From positions 1 through 54,510 of the forward strand of contig CALUYN010000012.1 in NCBI GenBank assembly GCA_944325025.1: 54,510 nucleotides of DNA. The letters are read 5' to 3'. The position numbers were made by a program, and so were the translations under genes. The notes below the pieces were generated by a model. It was not told where the DNA came from. It ran no database searches and saw nothing but the letters and a program-made list of their open reading frames with translations. This DNA is from Candidatus Gastranaerophilales bacterium. GTDB taxonomy: Bacteria > Cyanobacteriota > Vampirovibrionia > Gastranaerophilales > Gastranaerophilaceae. Shown here piece by piece: positions 1-7,416 of this stretch; within the stretch, counting starts at the first letter, position 1, and each line of letters starts with the position of its first letter.

Positions 1-6
1 CCTTTA

Positions 7-64
7 TATATTATCATGCAACTTGTAGAGTGCTTACGCCAATAATCACTCAACAAGTAAAGGA
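7..64 (+). promoter_or_regulatory. rpsO promoter -10 and leader hairpin
   Basis: A -10-like TATATT/TATTAT lies at 7-14. It is followed by a hairpin with arms 21-32 and 47-58 (ACTTGT-A-GAGTG pairing with CACTC-A-ACAAGT, one A/A mismatch, 14-nt loop). The 3' arm abuts the Shine-Dalgarno AAAGGA at 59-64. S15 is known to repress its own translation through unrelated leader structures in several bacteria, so an autoregulatory role is plausible here, but that is inference. Confidence 0.5.
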
Positions 65-72
65 AAATTGAT

Positions 73-336
73 ATGAACTTAAAAAACAAACAGGAAATAG
101 TTAAAAAATACGGTAAAAATGAAAAAGACACAGGTTCTACAGCCGTTCAGGTTGCTATGATGAGCCAGAAAATTACCGAACTTACTGAACATCTTAAATC
201 AAATCAAAAAGATTTCGCTACAAAAAGAGGTCTTTTGATGATGGTAGGTAAGAGAAAAAGACTACTTTCTTATTTGAAATCTCAAAATCTTGATGAATAC
301 AGAGATTTAATCAAGAAATTGGGTATCAGAGGCTAA
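73..336 (+). CDS. rpsO: 30S ribosomal protein S15
   Basis: Primary 16S rRNA-binding protein of the small subunit platform. The 87-residue product is close to the usual 88-89 and is collinear with S15. It has the N-terminal helix (KQEIVKKYG), the conserved TGSTAVQVAMMSQKITELTEHLK stretch (residues ~20-42; described here by position, key residues T20, G21, S22, Q26 and T35) and the C-terminal KRKRLLSYL-L-YRDLIKKLGIRG segment. The ATG at 73 follows the Shine-Dalgarno AAAGGA with 8-nt spacing. The gene is followed by its own terminator, so it appears monocistronic, with a possible autoregulatory leader hairpin upstream. Confidence 0.97.
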   Translation: MNLKNKQEIVKKYGKNEKDTGSTAVQVAMMSQKITELTEHLKSNQKDFATKRGLLMMVGKRKRLLSYLKSQNLDEYRDLIKKLGIRG

Positions 337-362
337 TCTAAAGCTTATGAAAAATTTTAAAG

Positions 363-387
363 GGCTGTCAAATGACGGCCTTTTTTA
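363..387 (+). terminator. Rho-independent terminator of rpsO
   Basis: Stem GGCTGTC (363-369) pairs with GACGGCC (374-380), one G-U pair and a 4-nt loop, followed by six T residues. It lies 27 nt after the rpsO stop. Confidence 0.85.
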
Positions 388-390
388 ATA

Positions 391-440
391 TAAACATAAC
401 CTCCCTTGAAAAGGGAGGGGGACCGCGAAAGCGGTGGAGT
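391..440 (+). repeat. Double-hairpin repeat, copy 1
   Basis: Two consecutive hairpins: CCTCCCTT-GAA-AAGGGAGG, then CCGC-GAAA-GCGG with a GNRA-type loop. It is repeated almost exactly 70 bp downstream (461-511). Related CCTCCC/GGGAGG hairpins recur at about 2747, 22371, 24712 and 30106. Confidence 0.8.
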
Positions 441-460
441 TAATTCCGAAATAAAAATAA

Positions 461-511
461 TAAACATAACCTCCCTTGAAAAGGGAGGGGGATCGCGTAA
501 GCGGTGGAGGG
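461..511 (+). repeat. Double-hairpin repeat, copy 2, carrying the hydF ribosome-binding site
   Basis: Near-identical to the copy at 391-440; the second hairpin is CGC-GTAA-GCG. The repeat ends in GGTGGAGGG (503-511), which is positioned as the Shine-Dalgarno of hydF (ATG at 520). Confidence 0.8.
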
Positions 512-519
512 ATTTTATC

Positions 520-1773
520 ATGAAAACATTAAAATCAATGCGTCTTCATATCGGAGTTTTTGGCAGAACAAATGTCGGCAAATCATCGTTATTAAACAGA
601 ATTACCGGACAGGAAATTTCAATTGTGTCGGATGTTGCAGGAACAACAACCGATGTTGTTGAAAAGTCAATGGAGCTTTTGCCTGTGGGGCCTGTAACTT
701 TTTTAGACACTGCAGGGCTTGATGACAGCACAGAACTCGGGGAAAAACGTATTGAAAAAACAATGAAAATTGTCAACCGTATTGATGTCGGGGTAATTGT
801 ATGCGATTTTAACGGGCTTGACGATTATGAAAAAGAACTTATTAAAAAATTTGATGAGCTTGAAATTCCTTATTTAGTAGTCGTAAATAAATGCGACATA
901 AAGAAAAAAGAAATTGAGGGCTTTAAAAATATTTTATACACTTCTGTAAAAGAGGATGAAAGGCTTGTTTTCAGGTTTAAAGAGGCGCTTGTAAAGCTCC
1001 TGCCTGATGATTTTGTAAATTCTCCAAAAATTGTAGGAGATCTTGTGCCGGAAGGAAGCACGGTCATCCTTGTTATTCCAATTGACAAAGAAGCCCCGAA
1101 AGGCCGAATTATTTTACCGCAGGTTCAGACCATAAGGGATTTGCTTGACAGTAATTGTTTGCCTTATGTTGTTAAAGAAACTGAGCTAAAACAGGCTCTT
1201 GAAAATTTGAAAACGCCGCCGGCTCTTGTTATCACAGACAGTCAGGCTTTTAAACAGGTAGCGGAAATTGTTCCTGAAAATATTCCTCTGACATCTTTTT
1301 CAATTCTTTTTGCACGATTGAAAGGTGATTTGGATGAATTTGTTAAGGGGGCGCAAGCTATTGAAAATTTGAAAGACGGCGATGCGGTATTAATACTTGA
1401 AAGCTGTACACATCACGCAATAGAAGATGATATTGGACGCGTCAAAATTCCTAATCTTCTGCGTAAAAAAACGGGAACGAGCGAATGCGAAGTGACTAAC
1501 CAAGATATTATAAATCAGAATAAAGTTGGAGGAGTGGGTAGAAAAACAGGTAAAAATCTTGTAATACATAATTATGCAGGTCATGATTTCCCTGATATAA
1601 GCAACTACAAACTAATAATCCACTGCGGTGCCTGTATGACAAACAGGCGCGAGGTTTTGTCGCGGATATTAATTGCAAATCAGGCAGGCGTTCCAATCAC
1701 AAATTACGGGGTTGTAATATCATATTGCCTCGGGATTTTGCCGCGTGCTGTCAAAATTTTTACGGATAAATAG
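520..1773 (+). CDS. hydF: [FeFe]-hydrogenase maturation GTPase HydF
   Basis: GTPase scaffold that, with the radical-SAM proteins HydE and HydG, builds and delivers the 2Fe subcluster of [FeFe] hydrogenase. The 417-residue product starts with a G domain: P-loop GRTNVGKSS at residues 15-23, DTAGLDD, and NKCD. A HydF-specific middle part contains IDKEAPKGRIILPQVQT and RDLLD, and the C-terminal cluster domain has ESCTHH and HCGACM cysteines/histidine. An open frame runs upstream to 406, but that stretch is repeat DNA. ATG 520 has GGAGGG 8 nt upstream and begins the conserved protein. hydE and hydG are not in this window. It implies hydrogen metabolism and an anaerobic lifestyle. Confidence 0.93.
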   Translation: MKTLKSMRLHIGVFGRTNVGKSSLLNRITGQEISIVSDVAGTTTDVVEKSMELLPVGPVTFLDTAGLDDSTELGEKRIEKTMKIVNRIDVGVIVCDFNGLDDYEKELIKKFDELEIPYLVVVNKCDIKKKEIEGFKNILYTSVKEDERLVFRFKEALVKLLPDDFVNSPKIVGDLVPEGSTVILVIPIDKEAPKGRIILPQVQTIRDLLDSNCLPYVVKETELKQALENLKTPPALVITDSQAFKQVAEIVPENIPLTSFSILFARLKGDLDEFVKGAQAIENLKDGDAVLILESCTHHAIEDDIGRVKIPNLLRKKTGTSECEVTNQDIINQNKVGGVGRKTGKNLVIHNYAGHDFPDISNYKLIIHCGACMTNRREVLSRILIANQAGVPITNYGVVISYCLGILPRAVKIFTDK

Positions 1774-2205
1774 TTAGAGATTTTTTTTATAAAAATTGAA
1801 AGTTTCCATAAACCATCTTGCAAGATTATCGGGTTTTTCCTGCGGGTTCATGTAAAAATTCTGCGTTTTATTACTTCCTGCCATCTGCATGTATATATTT
1901 TCACGTCCAAACCTGTCAAAAGTTTGCTTTATACGATTTTCTCCGCTGTAATAGAATTCGTCATAAGTTCCGTTTTTGACATAATTGGCTTTTGACGGAT
2001 GTAAAGCATAAATTTTAAGTTCCGAATTATTCGGCTCTCTGGTTAAAAATTTGCTTATAAGACTGAAGGCTTCTTTTAAATTGTTTTGTTCTTCTCTGAA
2101 GTGGAAACTATTAATATACTTTTTTAAACTTGGCGTTTGTATCAATTTCATTTGAAAATTAGGCTGATAATTGGATGCACCTGGATTAATACTATCTATT
2201 TTCAT
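1774..2205 (-). CDS. Unknown protein with lineage-type N-terminal motif
   Basis: 143-residue protein of unrecognised family. Its start, MKIDSI...NYQPNF, resembles that of the 534-residue protein at 22473-24077 (MRINNIQNYNITPKF), which suggests a shared N-terminal signature in this lineage. The rest is mixed polar and aromatic (for example a YDEFYYSGENRIKQTFDRFG segment, residues ~80-99), with no signal peptide or membrane segment. The upstream AGGGGTATA gives a weak Shine-Dalgarno. It is convergent with hydF, ending 1 nt from its stop. Confidence 0.65.
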   Translation of the reverse strand: MKIDSINPGASNYQPNFQMKLIQTPSLKKYINSFHFREEQNNLKEAFSLISKFLTREPNNSELKIYALHPSKANYVKNGTYDEFYYSGENRIKQTFDRFGRENIYMQMAGSNKTQNFYMNPQEKPDNLARWFMETFNFYKKNL

Positions 2206-2362
2206 AAAAATATACCCCTATCACACTTTTTTCTATAATATAATAATTTTTTTAAATTTTGTTTTAATTCCCTGAATTATTAATAAAATGTTACAAATGT
2301 AATATATAATTTTACTCTAAAGAAATGATAAAAATTTTTATTTTTGGTTTTAATATAGTTGT

Positions 2363-2686
2363 ATGTATGATTATATGCCGGAAATTGAAGATAAAGAATT
2401 AAAAAAAGTCGGACTTGAACTGATGTTTATGACGCCTGAAAAAGGTGCTGTAGATAACTGGGTTACGGCAGTAGAGCTTGCGAAAATGGTTGATTTGCCT
2501 GTTGAAACGGTGAAGAAAAAACTAATTATTTTACGTGATGCAGGGATAGTCAGTGTAAAGGGAATTAATCCTAAGTTTTGGAAGTTTGATAATTATAATT
2601 TTCAGCGTATGGATGAGGATGATGAAGTTTATAAACTGCTTTGCAGTTTTGACGATGTGGATTTTGACAGATATTTCAGTTATTAG
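2363..2686 (+). CDS. Small winged-helix-like protein
   Basis: 107-residue protein without a recognised family name. Residues ~30-60 (VTAVELAKMVDLPVETVKKK, then LIILRDAGIVSVKG) look like a helix-turn-helix and wing of the kind found in MarR/ArsR-like regulators, and the C-terminus is acidic (MDEDDEVYKLLCSFDDVDFD). No Shine-Dalgarno is visible. A -10-like TAATAT at 2351-2356 stands 6 nt before the ATG, so the mRNA may be leaderless. A regulatory role is inferred from the fold only. Confidence 0.6.
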   Translation: MYDYMPEIEDKELKKVGLELMFMTPEKGAVDNWVTAVELAKMVDLPVETVKKKLIILRDAGIVSVKGINPKFWKFDNYNFQRMDEDDEVYKLLCSFDDVDFDRYFSY

Positions 2687-2746
2687 AGAATATAGATCGG
2701 GCTGAAGCCTGACCAAAATACCTTAATCCCAATTTTTTTTCTAATT

Positions 2747-2780
2747 ACCCTCTCCCCTGCCCTCCCCCAAGGGAGGGGGC
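2747..2780. repeat. CCTCCC/GGGAGG hairpin repeat
   Basis: Imperfect hairpin (CCCTCCC, CCAA, GGGAGGG) in the convergent gap between the winged-helix-like gene and mnmE. It belongs to the family seen at 391-511, 24712 and 30106. Confidence 0.6.
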
Positions 2781-2816
2781 TATGGTAATCTTTAAAAAAA
2801 TTATATAAACTGCGCT

Positions 2817-4151
2817 TCATTTCCCGATACAAAAATGGTCAAAAATATTATTCAGGATATCATCAGTGATTACTTCGCCTGTGATTTCGTCTAAAAATAA
2901 CAGTGCTGATTTTAAATCAATTGAGATTAAATCTTGCAATTGATGTTCTTTTGCGGCATCAAGTGCCTGAACTAAGCTTTCTCTGCATTTTTTAAGACAA
3001 TCCTGCTGACGGTTGTTTGTTACAAATTCTGTGTCATCCAAAGAGAAGTTGTAAGAAATTTCTTTTATTTTGTTTTTCAGTTCTTCAAGACCTTCTTTTG
3101 TCTTGGTGGAAAGATAGAATGTGCCTTCTTGTTTTTCTGATATGAGGTCTGATTTGTTGGCGATTATGATGTGATTTTTGTCTTTAATTAAGTCAAGAAT
3201 AGCTTTATCGTCATCGTTCACTCCTTTTGAAGCGTCATATAAAAACAGAACTAAATCTGCTTCATCAGCGGATTGTTTTGAGTATTCAATTCCGATTTCT
3301 TCAACTTTCCCGACTTCATCGTTATCGCGGATACCGGCTGTGTCAATCAGGGTAATTGCAACATCCCAATCGAGAGTTTCTTTTAAGACATCGCGTGTTG
3401 TGCCTGCAATATCTGTTACGATTGCACGTTCAACATTTAAAAGAGTGTTGAATAATGAAGATTTGCCGACATTGGGTTTGCCGACAATCGCAATTTTTAT
3501 CCCCTGACGCATAATGTTTGAAGAATTTGCGCAGGCTAAAATTTTATCTATTTTTTCAAGAGCTTTTTCAAATTCCGTAATTATATAATCGTATTCGGGT
3601 TCTGATACGTCTTCTGGAAAATCAATCCCTGCAATAATTTTTGAGAGCACTTCAAATATATCTTTTCTTATTTCTTTAATTTTAGTGCTGAGGACTCCTG
3701 AAAGGTTTTTGGCGGATTGTTTTGCAAAATCTCTGGTTTTAGCGTGGATTAAGTCTGCAACTGCTTCTGCCTGTGACAAATCCATTTTTTTATTCAAAAA
3801 AGCGCGTTTTGTAAATTCCCCGCGCTCGGCCATACGTGCGCCGTTTTTTAAAACAACGTCAAGAATATTTCTTACAACATTGATTCCGCCGTGGCAGTGA
3901 ATTTCAATAACATCTTCACCGGTGTAACTGTTTGGATTTCTAAAAGGCAGAAGCAAAACTTCATCAATTTTTCTGCCGTCGTCGACAATCCAACCGTGTG
4001 AAATTTTTCCTGCTTCAAGATTTTGTTTTGAGTAAATTTTATCTGCTATGTCAAAACTTTTTCCGCCGGAAATTCTAATAACTCCGACGCCGCCTGTGCC
4101 TATCGGCGTTGCAATTGCAGCTATTGTATCAAATTCCTGTAAGATGTTCAT
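2817..4151 (-). CDS. mnmE: tRNA U34 5-carboxymethylaminomethyl modification GTPase MnmE
   Basis: With MnmG it forms the 5-carboxymethylaminomethyl group on tRNA wobble uridine. The 444 residues comprise an N-terminal formyl-THF-binding domain (DTIAAIATPIGTGGVGVIRISG), a helical domain, and an inserted G domain with GKPNVGKSS, DTAGIRD and NKSDL. It ends with the invariant CIGK. The frame stays open 18 nt further (MMYNQN), but those codons are the -10 box TATAAT itself. The ATG at 4151 matches the family start and lies 6 nt after the box, so translation is probably leaderless. Confidence 0.96.
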   Translation of the reverse strand: MNILQEFDTIAAIATPIGTGGVGVIRISGGKSFDIADKIYSKQNLEAGKISHGWIVDDGRKIDEVLLLPFRNPNSYTGEDVIEIHCHGGINVVRNILDVVLKNGARMAERGEFTKRAFLNKKMDLSQAEAVADLIHAKTRDFAKQSAKNLSGVLSTKIKEIRKDIFEVLSKIIAGIDFPEDVSEPEYDYIITEFEKALEKIDKILACANSSNIMRQGIKIAIVGKPNVGKSSLFNTLLNVERAIVTDIAGTTRDVLKETLDWDVAITLIDTAGIRDNDEVGKVEEIGIEYSKQSADEADLVLFLYDASKGVNDDDKAILDLIKDKNHIIIANKSDLISEKQEGTFYLSTKTKEGLEELKNKIKEISYNFSLDDTEFVTNNRQQDCLKKCRESLVQALDAAKEHQLQDLISIDLKSALLFLDEITGEVITDDILNNIFDHFCIGK

Positions 4152-4157
4152 ATTTTG

Positions 4158-4163
4158 ATTATA
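4158..4163 (-). promoter_or_regulatory. -10 box of leaderless mnmE
   Basis: TATAAT on the minus strand, 6 nt before the mnmE ATG, with no Shine-Dalgarno between. The same TGATGTATAAT-N6-ATG arrangement occurs at 5133-5150. Confidence 0.6.
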
Positions 4164-4173
4164 CATCAAAAAT

Positions 4174-4202
4174 AACGGGCTTTTATTTTATAAAAGCCCG
4201 TT
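4174..4202 (-). terminator. Terminator after the 4211-4909 gene
   Basis: Perfect 13-bp stem AACGGGCTTTTAT / ATAAAAGCCCGTT with a 3-nt loop, followed on the minus strand by TTATTTTTG. It sits between this gene and the mnmE promoter. Confidence 0.8.
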
Positions 4203-4210
4203 CCATGTTG

Positions 4211-4909
4211 TTACACATAATTTTTTGCAACCTGCAGCGCAGCAGAAGCGGCTATTCCGTATGGCCCCATCATACTTAAGGCGCCGGATGCTAGATTTGC
4301 ATAATTGTCAAATGTGCTGCCGGAAGCCTGATTGGCTGCGTAAGCCCGCGCATTATAGTCGTTGCCTGCTGAACTGTTTTGCTGAGAACCTGAAATATAA
4401 TTAAGAATATTTGAATTAATATTGTTTTGTAAGTCTTGTAAAAATCCAAGATAGGTATATCTTTGGGATAATTCGTTATTGATGAGCTCGTCGCGTTTGG
4501 CAAGAACATCCTGCGCAAGGTTGTTAATTGATTCTGCGCGGTTTTCTTCAATTGAGTTCAAGTTATCCATAAATACAGAGTTATCAAAGTTGCCGAAACG
4601 TGATGCAATATCTGTTTTCAAATCCTCTATCATAGGAGTATACATATTATTTATAAGTTTTTGTCCGTTAAGGGTATATGCATCAAGCTGCGATTGCAGA
4701 TTTTTCTTGGTATCTTCGTCAAAGACATTCACTGACGGCAATGAGCTTGCAAGAGAATTCTGAGCGTAATCAAAGATTTTTTTCTCTGCATCAGACATAT
4801 TATAATTTGAAACTATATTATTCCCTTGCTTGTTAGTAGTAGCTTTGTTTGTTCCGTTAATAGAGATAGTTCCGCCTGAAAATGACGGATATTTTGAGGA
4901 TTTTCCCAT
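4211..4909 (-). CDS. Unknown coiled-coil-rich protein with small-residue C-terminus
   Basis: 232-residue protein of unrecognised function. The N-terminus is Gly/Ser/Asn-rich and disordered-looking (SFSGGTISINGTNK). The centre is helical and polar (QSQLDAYTLNGQKLINN, RFGNFDNSVFMDNLNSIEEN). The C-terminus is Ala/Gly-rich (ASGALSMMGPYGIAASAALQ). That profile recalls small phage virion or ejection proteins, but no other phage genes are nearby. The ATG at 4909 follows AAGGAAC; codons further upstream overlap the promoter and were excluded. Confidence 0.6.
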   Translation of the reverse strand: MGKSSKYPSFSGGTISINGTNKATTNKQGNNIVSNYNMSDAEKKIFDYAQNSLASSLPSVNVFDEDTKKNLQSQLDAYTLNGQKLINNMYTPMIEDLKTDIASRFGNFDNSVFMDNLNSIEENRAESINNLAQDVLAKRDELINNELSQRYTYLGFLQDLQNNINSNILNYISGSQQNSSAGNDYNARAYAANQASGSTFDNYANLASGALSMMGPYGIAASAALQVAKNYV

Positions 4910-4961
4910 TTTTGTTCCTTTCCGGACAAAAATGTAATGAATTTTAAGGCGTTGATATAAT

Positions 4962-4991
4962 ATTATACCACGTGTTTCCAAAATCTGTAAA
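4962..4991 (-). promoter_or_regulatory. Promoter of the 4211-4909 gene
   Basis: Minus-strand -35 TTTACA (4986-4991), 18-nt spacer, -10 TATAAT (4962-4967). This predicts a 5' leader of about 45 nt. Confidence 0.6.
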
Positions 4992-5028
4992 GTAATAAAT
5001 TGGCTTAACATCTATTTTTGTTAATTTT

Positions 5029-5086
5029 GGTCATCCTGAACTTGTTTCAGGATCTAATTGAGATACTGAAATAAATTCAGCATGAC
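5029..5086. repeat. Dispersed hairpin repeat pair (TCATCCTGAA...TTCAGGATC family)
   Basis: One copy (5029-5055) is followed by an inverted diverged copy (5062-5086). Each forms a hairpin around TCCTGAA/TTCAGGA-type arms. Other copies in this window are near 15149, 16380, 18858, 18932, 30088 (truncated), 36645, 36705 and 54055. Confidence 0.75.
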
Positions 5087-5135
5087 AATTTAATCATTCT
5101 GGCTTAAAACTGTATATAAATCCCTTTGTTTGATG

Positions 5136-5141
5136 TATAAT
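5136..5141 (+). promoter_or_regulatory. -10 box of leaderless TPR gene
   Basis: TATAAT followed by TTCAAT and then the ATG at 5148. There is no Shine-Dalgarno. No convincing -35 was found. Confidence 0.6.
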
Positions 5142-5147
5142 TTCAAT

Positions 5148-6908
5148 ATGGAAAATTTAGATAAAATAAATGAGCTTATAAAAGAAAAAAATTTTGAAGA
5201 GGCTAAAAAAGAGCTAACAAATATTATACAGAATGATGAAAAAAATATTGAGGCATTAAAAATGCTCGGTCTTTGCCATATTAATCTCGGGGAATTTAAA
5301 GAAGGACAGGGTGTTTTTGAAACTGTTGTAAAATATAAAGATGATGCAACAAGTTGGTTTTATCTTGCAAACTGCTATGATAATCAGGATGATTTTCTGC
5401 ATGCCATTTCAGCTTATGAAGAAGTTTTGAGAATGCGAAGCAGCTATGTTGATGCTTATAAAAATCTTGCTGTTGTCTACGTCAAAAATAAAGAACCGCA
5501 AAAAGCTGTTGATACAGTTAAAAAAGCAATTGAATTTGCGGGTGACAAGGATTATACAATTTATTATATTGCAGGGACTGCCTGTATGGCAATGAAAAAA
5601 TTTGAGGAGGCTGTTGATTTTTTGGAGAAAGCTATTGCGCTTAACCCGAAACATGCACAGCTTTATAATAATCTCGGCACCTGCTATGTAACGGTCGGAA
5701 CATTAGACAAGGCTTATGAAAACTTTTTGAAAGCAAGCGAATTAGAACCTCAAAATTCCATAACTTACTTTAATATAGGTTCAGTTTTACAGCTTCAGAA
5801 CAAGCATAAAGAGGCTTGTGAATTTTTCAAAAAAGCTTACACTTTAGAACCTCAGGACAATTACCTTGTAGCACTTGCGCTTTCGGAGGTGAAATCAGAA
5901 CAGATGGAAGAAGCTATAAAACATTATAAACTTCTTGTTGCACACCATCCGGAAAAACATAATTTTCAATACAACCTTGCCTGCTGCTATGATGCTGTGG
6001 GACAGCATGCAAATGCTATAGGTATTCTTTCTCATCTTGTGCTGTTAAATCCCAAATCAGTTTCTATGGCAAGAAAACTTGCAGGGATTTATACTAAAAT
6101 AGGCCAGTTTATGGGAGCAAAAGAACTTTATGAAAAAATCCTTCTACAAGGGAATGTTTCTTTTGAGATTTATTATGAATTTGCTCATATATGTGTAAAA
6201 ACCGGTGATATGGACAAAGCTGAGAAAATTTTGAAAAAAGTTGTAGAGCTTAATCCTGATTTTGCTCCGGCTCATAAAGATTTGGGGGTACTGTATCTGG
6301 ATAAAAAATTATTTGATTATGCAGAAGATGAGTTTAATACGGCATTAAAAGCTGCTCCCGATGATTTTGATGTTTTGTTTGAGTATGCCAATTATCTTCA
6401 TGCTACAACTGATTTTGCAAAAGCAGATGAGTACTATCAAAAAGCGCTTGAGAAAAACCCGCATGATATTGATGCGCTCGGATTTTCAGCGTTGAATAAA
6501 ATTCATTTGAAAGATTTTGATAAAGCCTATGAGCAAATTGAACATGTGTTAAAGCATGTTACAAATAACGGATTTATGTACTATATTGCCGGAAAAATCA
6601 AGTATCTTCAAGAACAGTATGAAGATGCAAAGATGTTTTTAATAAAATCATACGAGCTTGAAAAGACACATGATTCGGAAAATCTTCTAGGGCTTTGTTA
6701 TTATGAACTAGGGGATTATGCACAGGCAAATAATATATTTTTAAGTATGCTGAAAGAAAACCCGATGAATGTCAATTTGCTGTTAAGCAGTGCCAGGTGT
6801 TATGAAAAACTCAAAGATAAAGATTCTGCACTTGCAGCATTAGATAAAGTTGTCGAGGCTTTCCCCGAGTGTGAAGAAGCTCAGGAAATGATAAGGGAAA
6901 TTTCATAA
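5148..6908 (+). CDS. Tetratricopeptide-repeat protein
   Basis: 586-residue cytoplasmic-looking protein made almost entirely of ~34-residue TPR units, with A-x-x-x-Y/F and P at repeat ends (for example LNPKHAQLYNNLGTCYV, LEPQNSITYFNIGSVLQ, LNPDFAPAHKDLGVLYL, KNPHDIDALGFSALNKI). TPR superhelices bind peptide partners; the partner here is unknown. The frame continues 18 nt upstream, but that part is the -10 TATAAT, so the ATG at 5148 was chosen. It has no signal peptide, unlike the TPR protein at 8377. Confidence 0.9.
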   Translation: MENLDKINELIKEKNFEEAKKELTNIIQNDEKNIEALKMLGLCHINLGEFKEGQGVFETVVKYKDDATSWFYLANCYDNQDDFLHAISAYEEVLRMRSSYVDAYKNLAVVYVKNKEPQKAVDTVKKAIEFAGDKDYTIYYIAGTACMAMKKFEEAVDFLEKAIALNPKHAQLYNNLGTCYVTVGTLDKAYENFLKASELEPQNSITYFNIGSVLQLQNKHKEACEFFKKAYTLEPQDNYLVALALSEVKSEQMEEAIKHYKLLVAHHPEKHNFQYNLACCYDAVGQHANAIGILSHLVLLNPKSVSMARKLAGIYTKIGQFMGAKELYEKILLQGNVSFEIYYEFAHICVKTGDMDKAEKILKKVVELNPDFAPAHKDLGVLYLDKKLFDYAEDEFNTALKAAPDDFDVLFEYANYLHATTDFAKADEYYQKALEKNPHDIDALGFSALNKIHLKDFDKAYEQIEHVLKHVTNNGFMYYIAGKIKYLQEQYEDAKMFLIKSYELEKTHDSENLLGLCYYELGDYAQANNIFLSMLKENPMNVNLLLSSARCYEKLKDKDSALAALDKVVEAFPECEEAQEMIREIS

Positions 6909-6913
6909 TAAAA

Positions 6914-6970
6914 AACACCCAAAAAGCCGGCCAATTATTTTCAATGGTCGGTTTTGGATGCTGTTTTTTT
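6914..6970 (+). terminator. Terminator of TPR gene
   Basis: Long hairpin, arms 6919-6933 and 6945-6957 (CCAAAA..CCGGCCA with TGGTCGG..TTTTGG), then a run of seven T at 6964-6970. On the minus strand it may also serve the small gene ending at 6997. Confidence 0.8.
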
Positions 6971-6996
6971 ATATTTTAAAATCCTTTTTGTTCTGG

Positions 6997-7158
6997 CTAT
7001 ATCAAGCCGAGTACTTTTCTGTACCAAGAGAATGTTTCAACTTCAATACCGTTGAATGTTGTTTTTAAGCACTGATTTCTTAAATAGTTTTCGAACTCGT
7101 CATTAAATTTTGACTTTGTTCTTTTTTCCTTTTTGGTCTTCGAAACTAACACTGTCAT
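6997..7158 (-). CDS. Small basic unknown protein (53 aa)
   Basis: Short gene. It has an AAGGAG Shine-Dalgarno (7165-7170), 6 nt before the ATG, and a clean 53-codon frame. The N-terminus is strongly basic (SKTKKEKRTKSK) and is followed by an acidic/aromatic part (FNDEFENYLRNQ, EVETFSWYRKVL). No family recognised. The remaining gap to 7416 holds no other gene that I can support. Confidence 0.55.
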   Translation of the reverse strand: MTVLVSKTKKEKRTKSKFNDEFENYLRNQCLKTTFNGIEVETFSWYRKVLGLI

Positions 7159-7404
7159 AATGTACTCCTTTTAATTTCCCATTAGTACCCCATATATAAT
7201 TCATGAATAAATTATAACATATCTTGACAAGTTTTTCTAGTGGCAACAAATTAAGAACTAATCAAAATTTGCGCCCTGTCTGCGAAATTTCGATGTAAAT
7301 TTTTCTTAATAATTTTGGATGCAGTATCGACATTTGTATACTAAGTGTTTCCGGGTAATTTTTCAATTGCCTGAATGGGCTAAAATTTTAATATCTTTTT
7401 GTGA

Positions 7405-7410
7405 TAAAAT
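7405..7410 (+). promoter_or_regulatory. -10 box of leaderless acsE-like gene
   Basis: TAAAAT followed by CTTTTT and the ATG at 7417. No Shine-Dalgarno is present. Confidence 0.5.
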
Positions 7411-7416
7411 CTTTTT

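Noticed and set aside
391-511. CRISPR-like array from the repeated 50-bp unit
   Set aside because: Only two copies, each a double hairpin, 20-bp spacing sequence, no cas genes.
406-519. N-terminal extension of HydF from a TTG at 406
   Set aside because: The extension translates the double-hairpin repeat; the conserved protein starts at ATG 520 behind GGAGGG.
4211-4909. Prophage remnant
   Set aside because: The protein looks virion-like in composition, but no integrase, terminase, capsid or att site is nearby.
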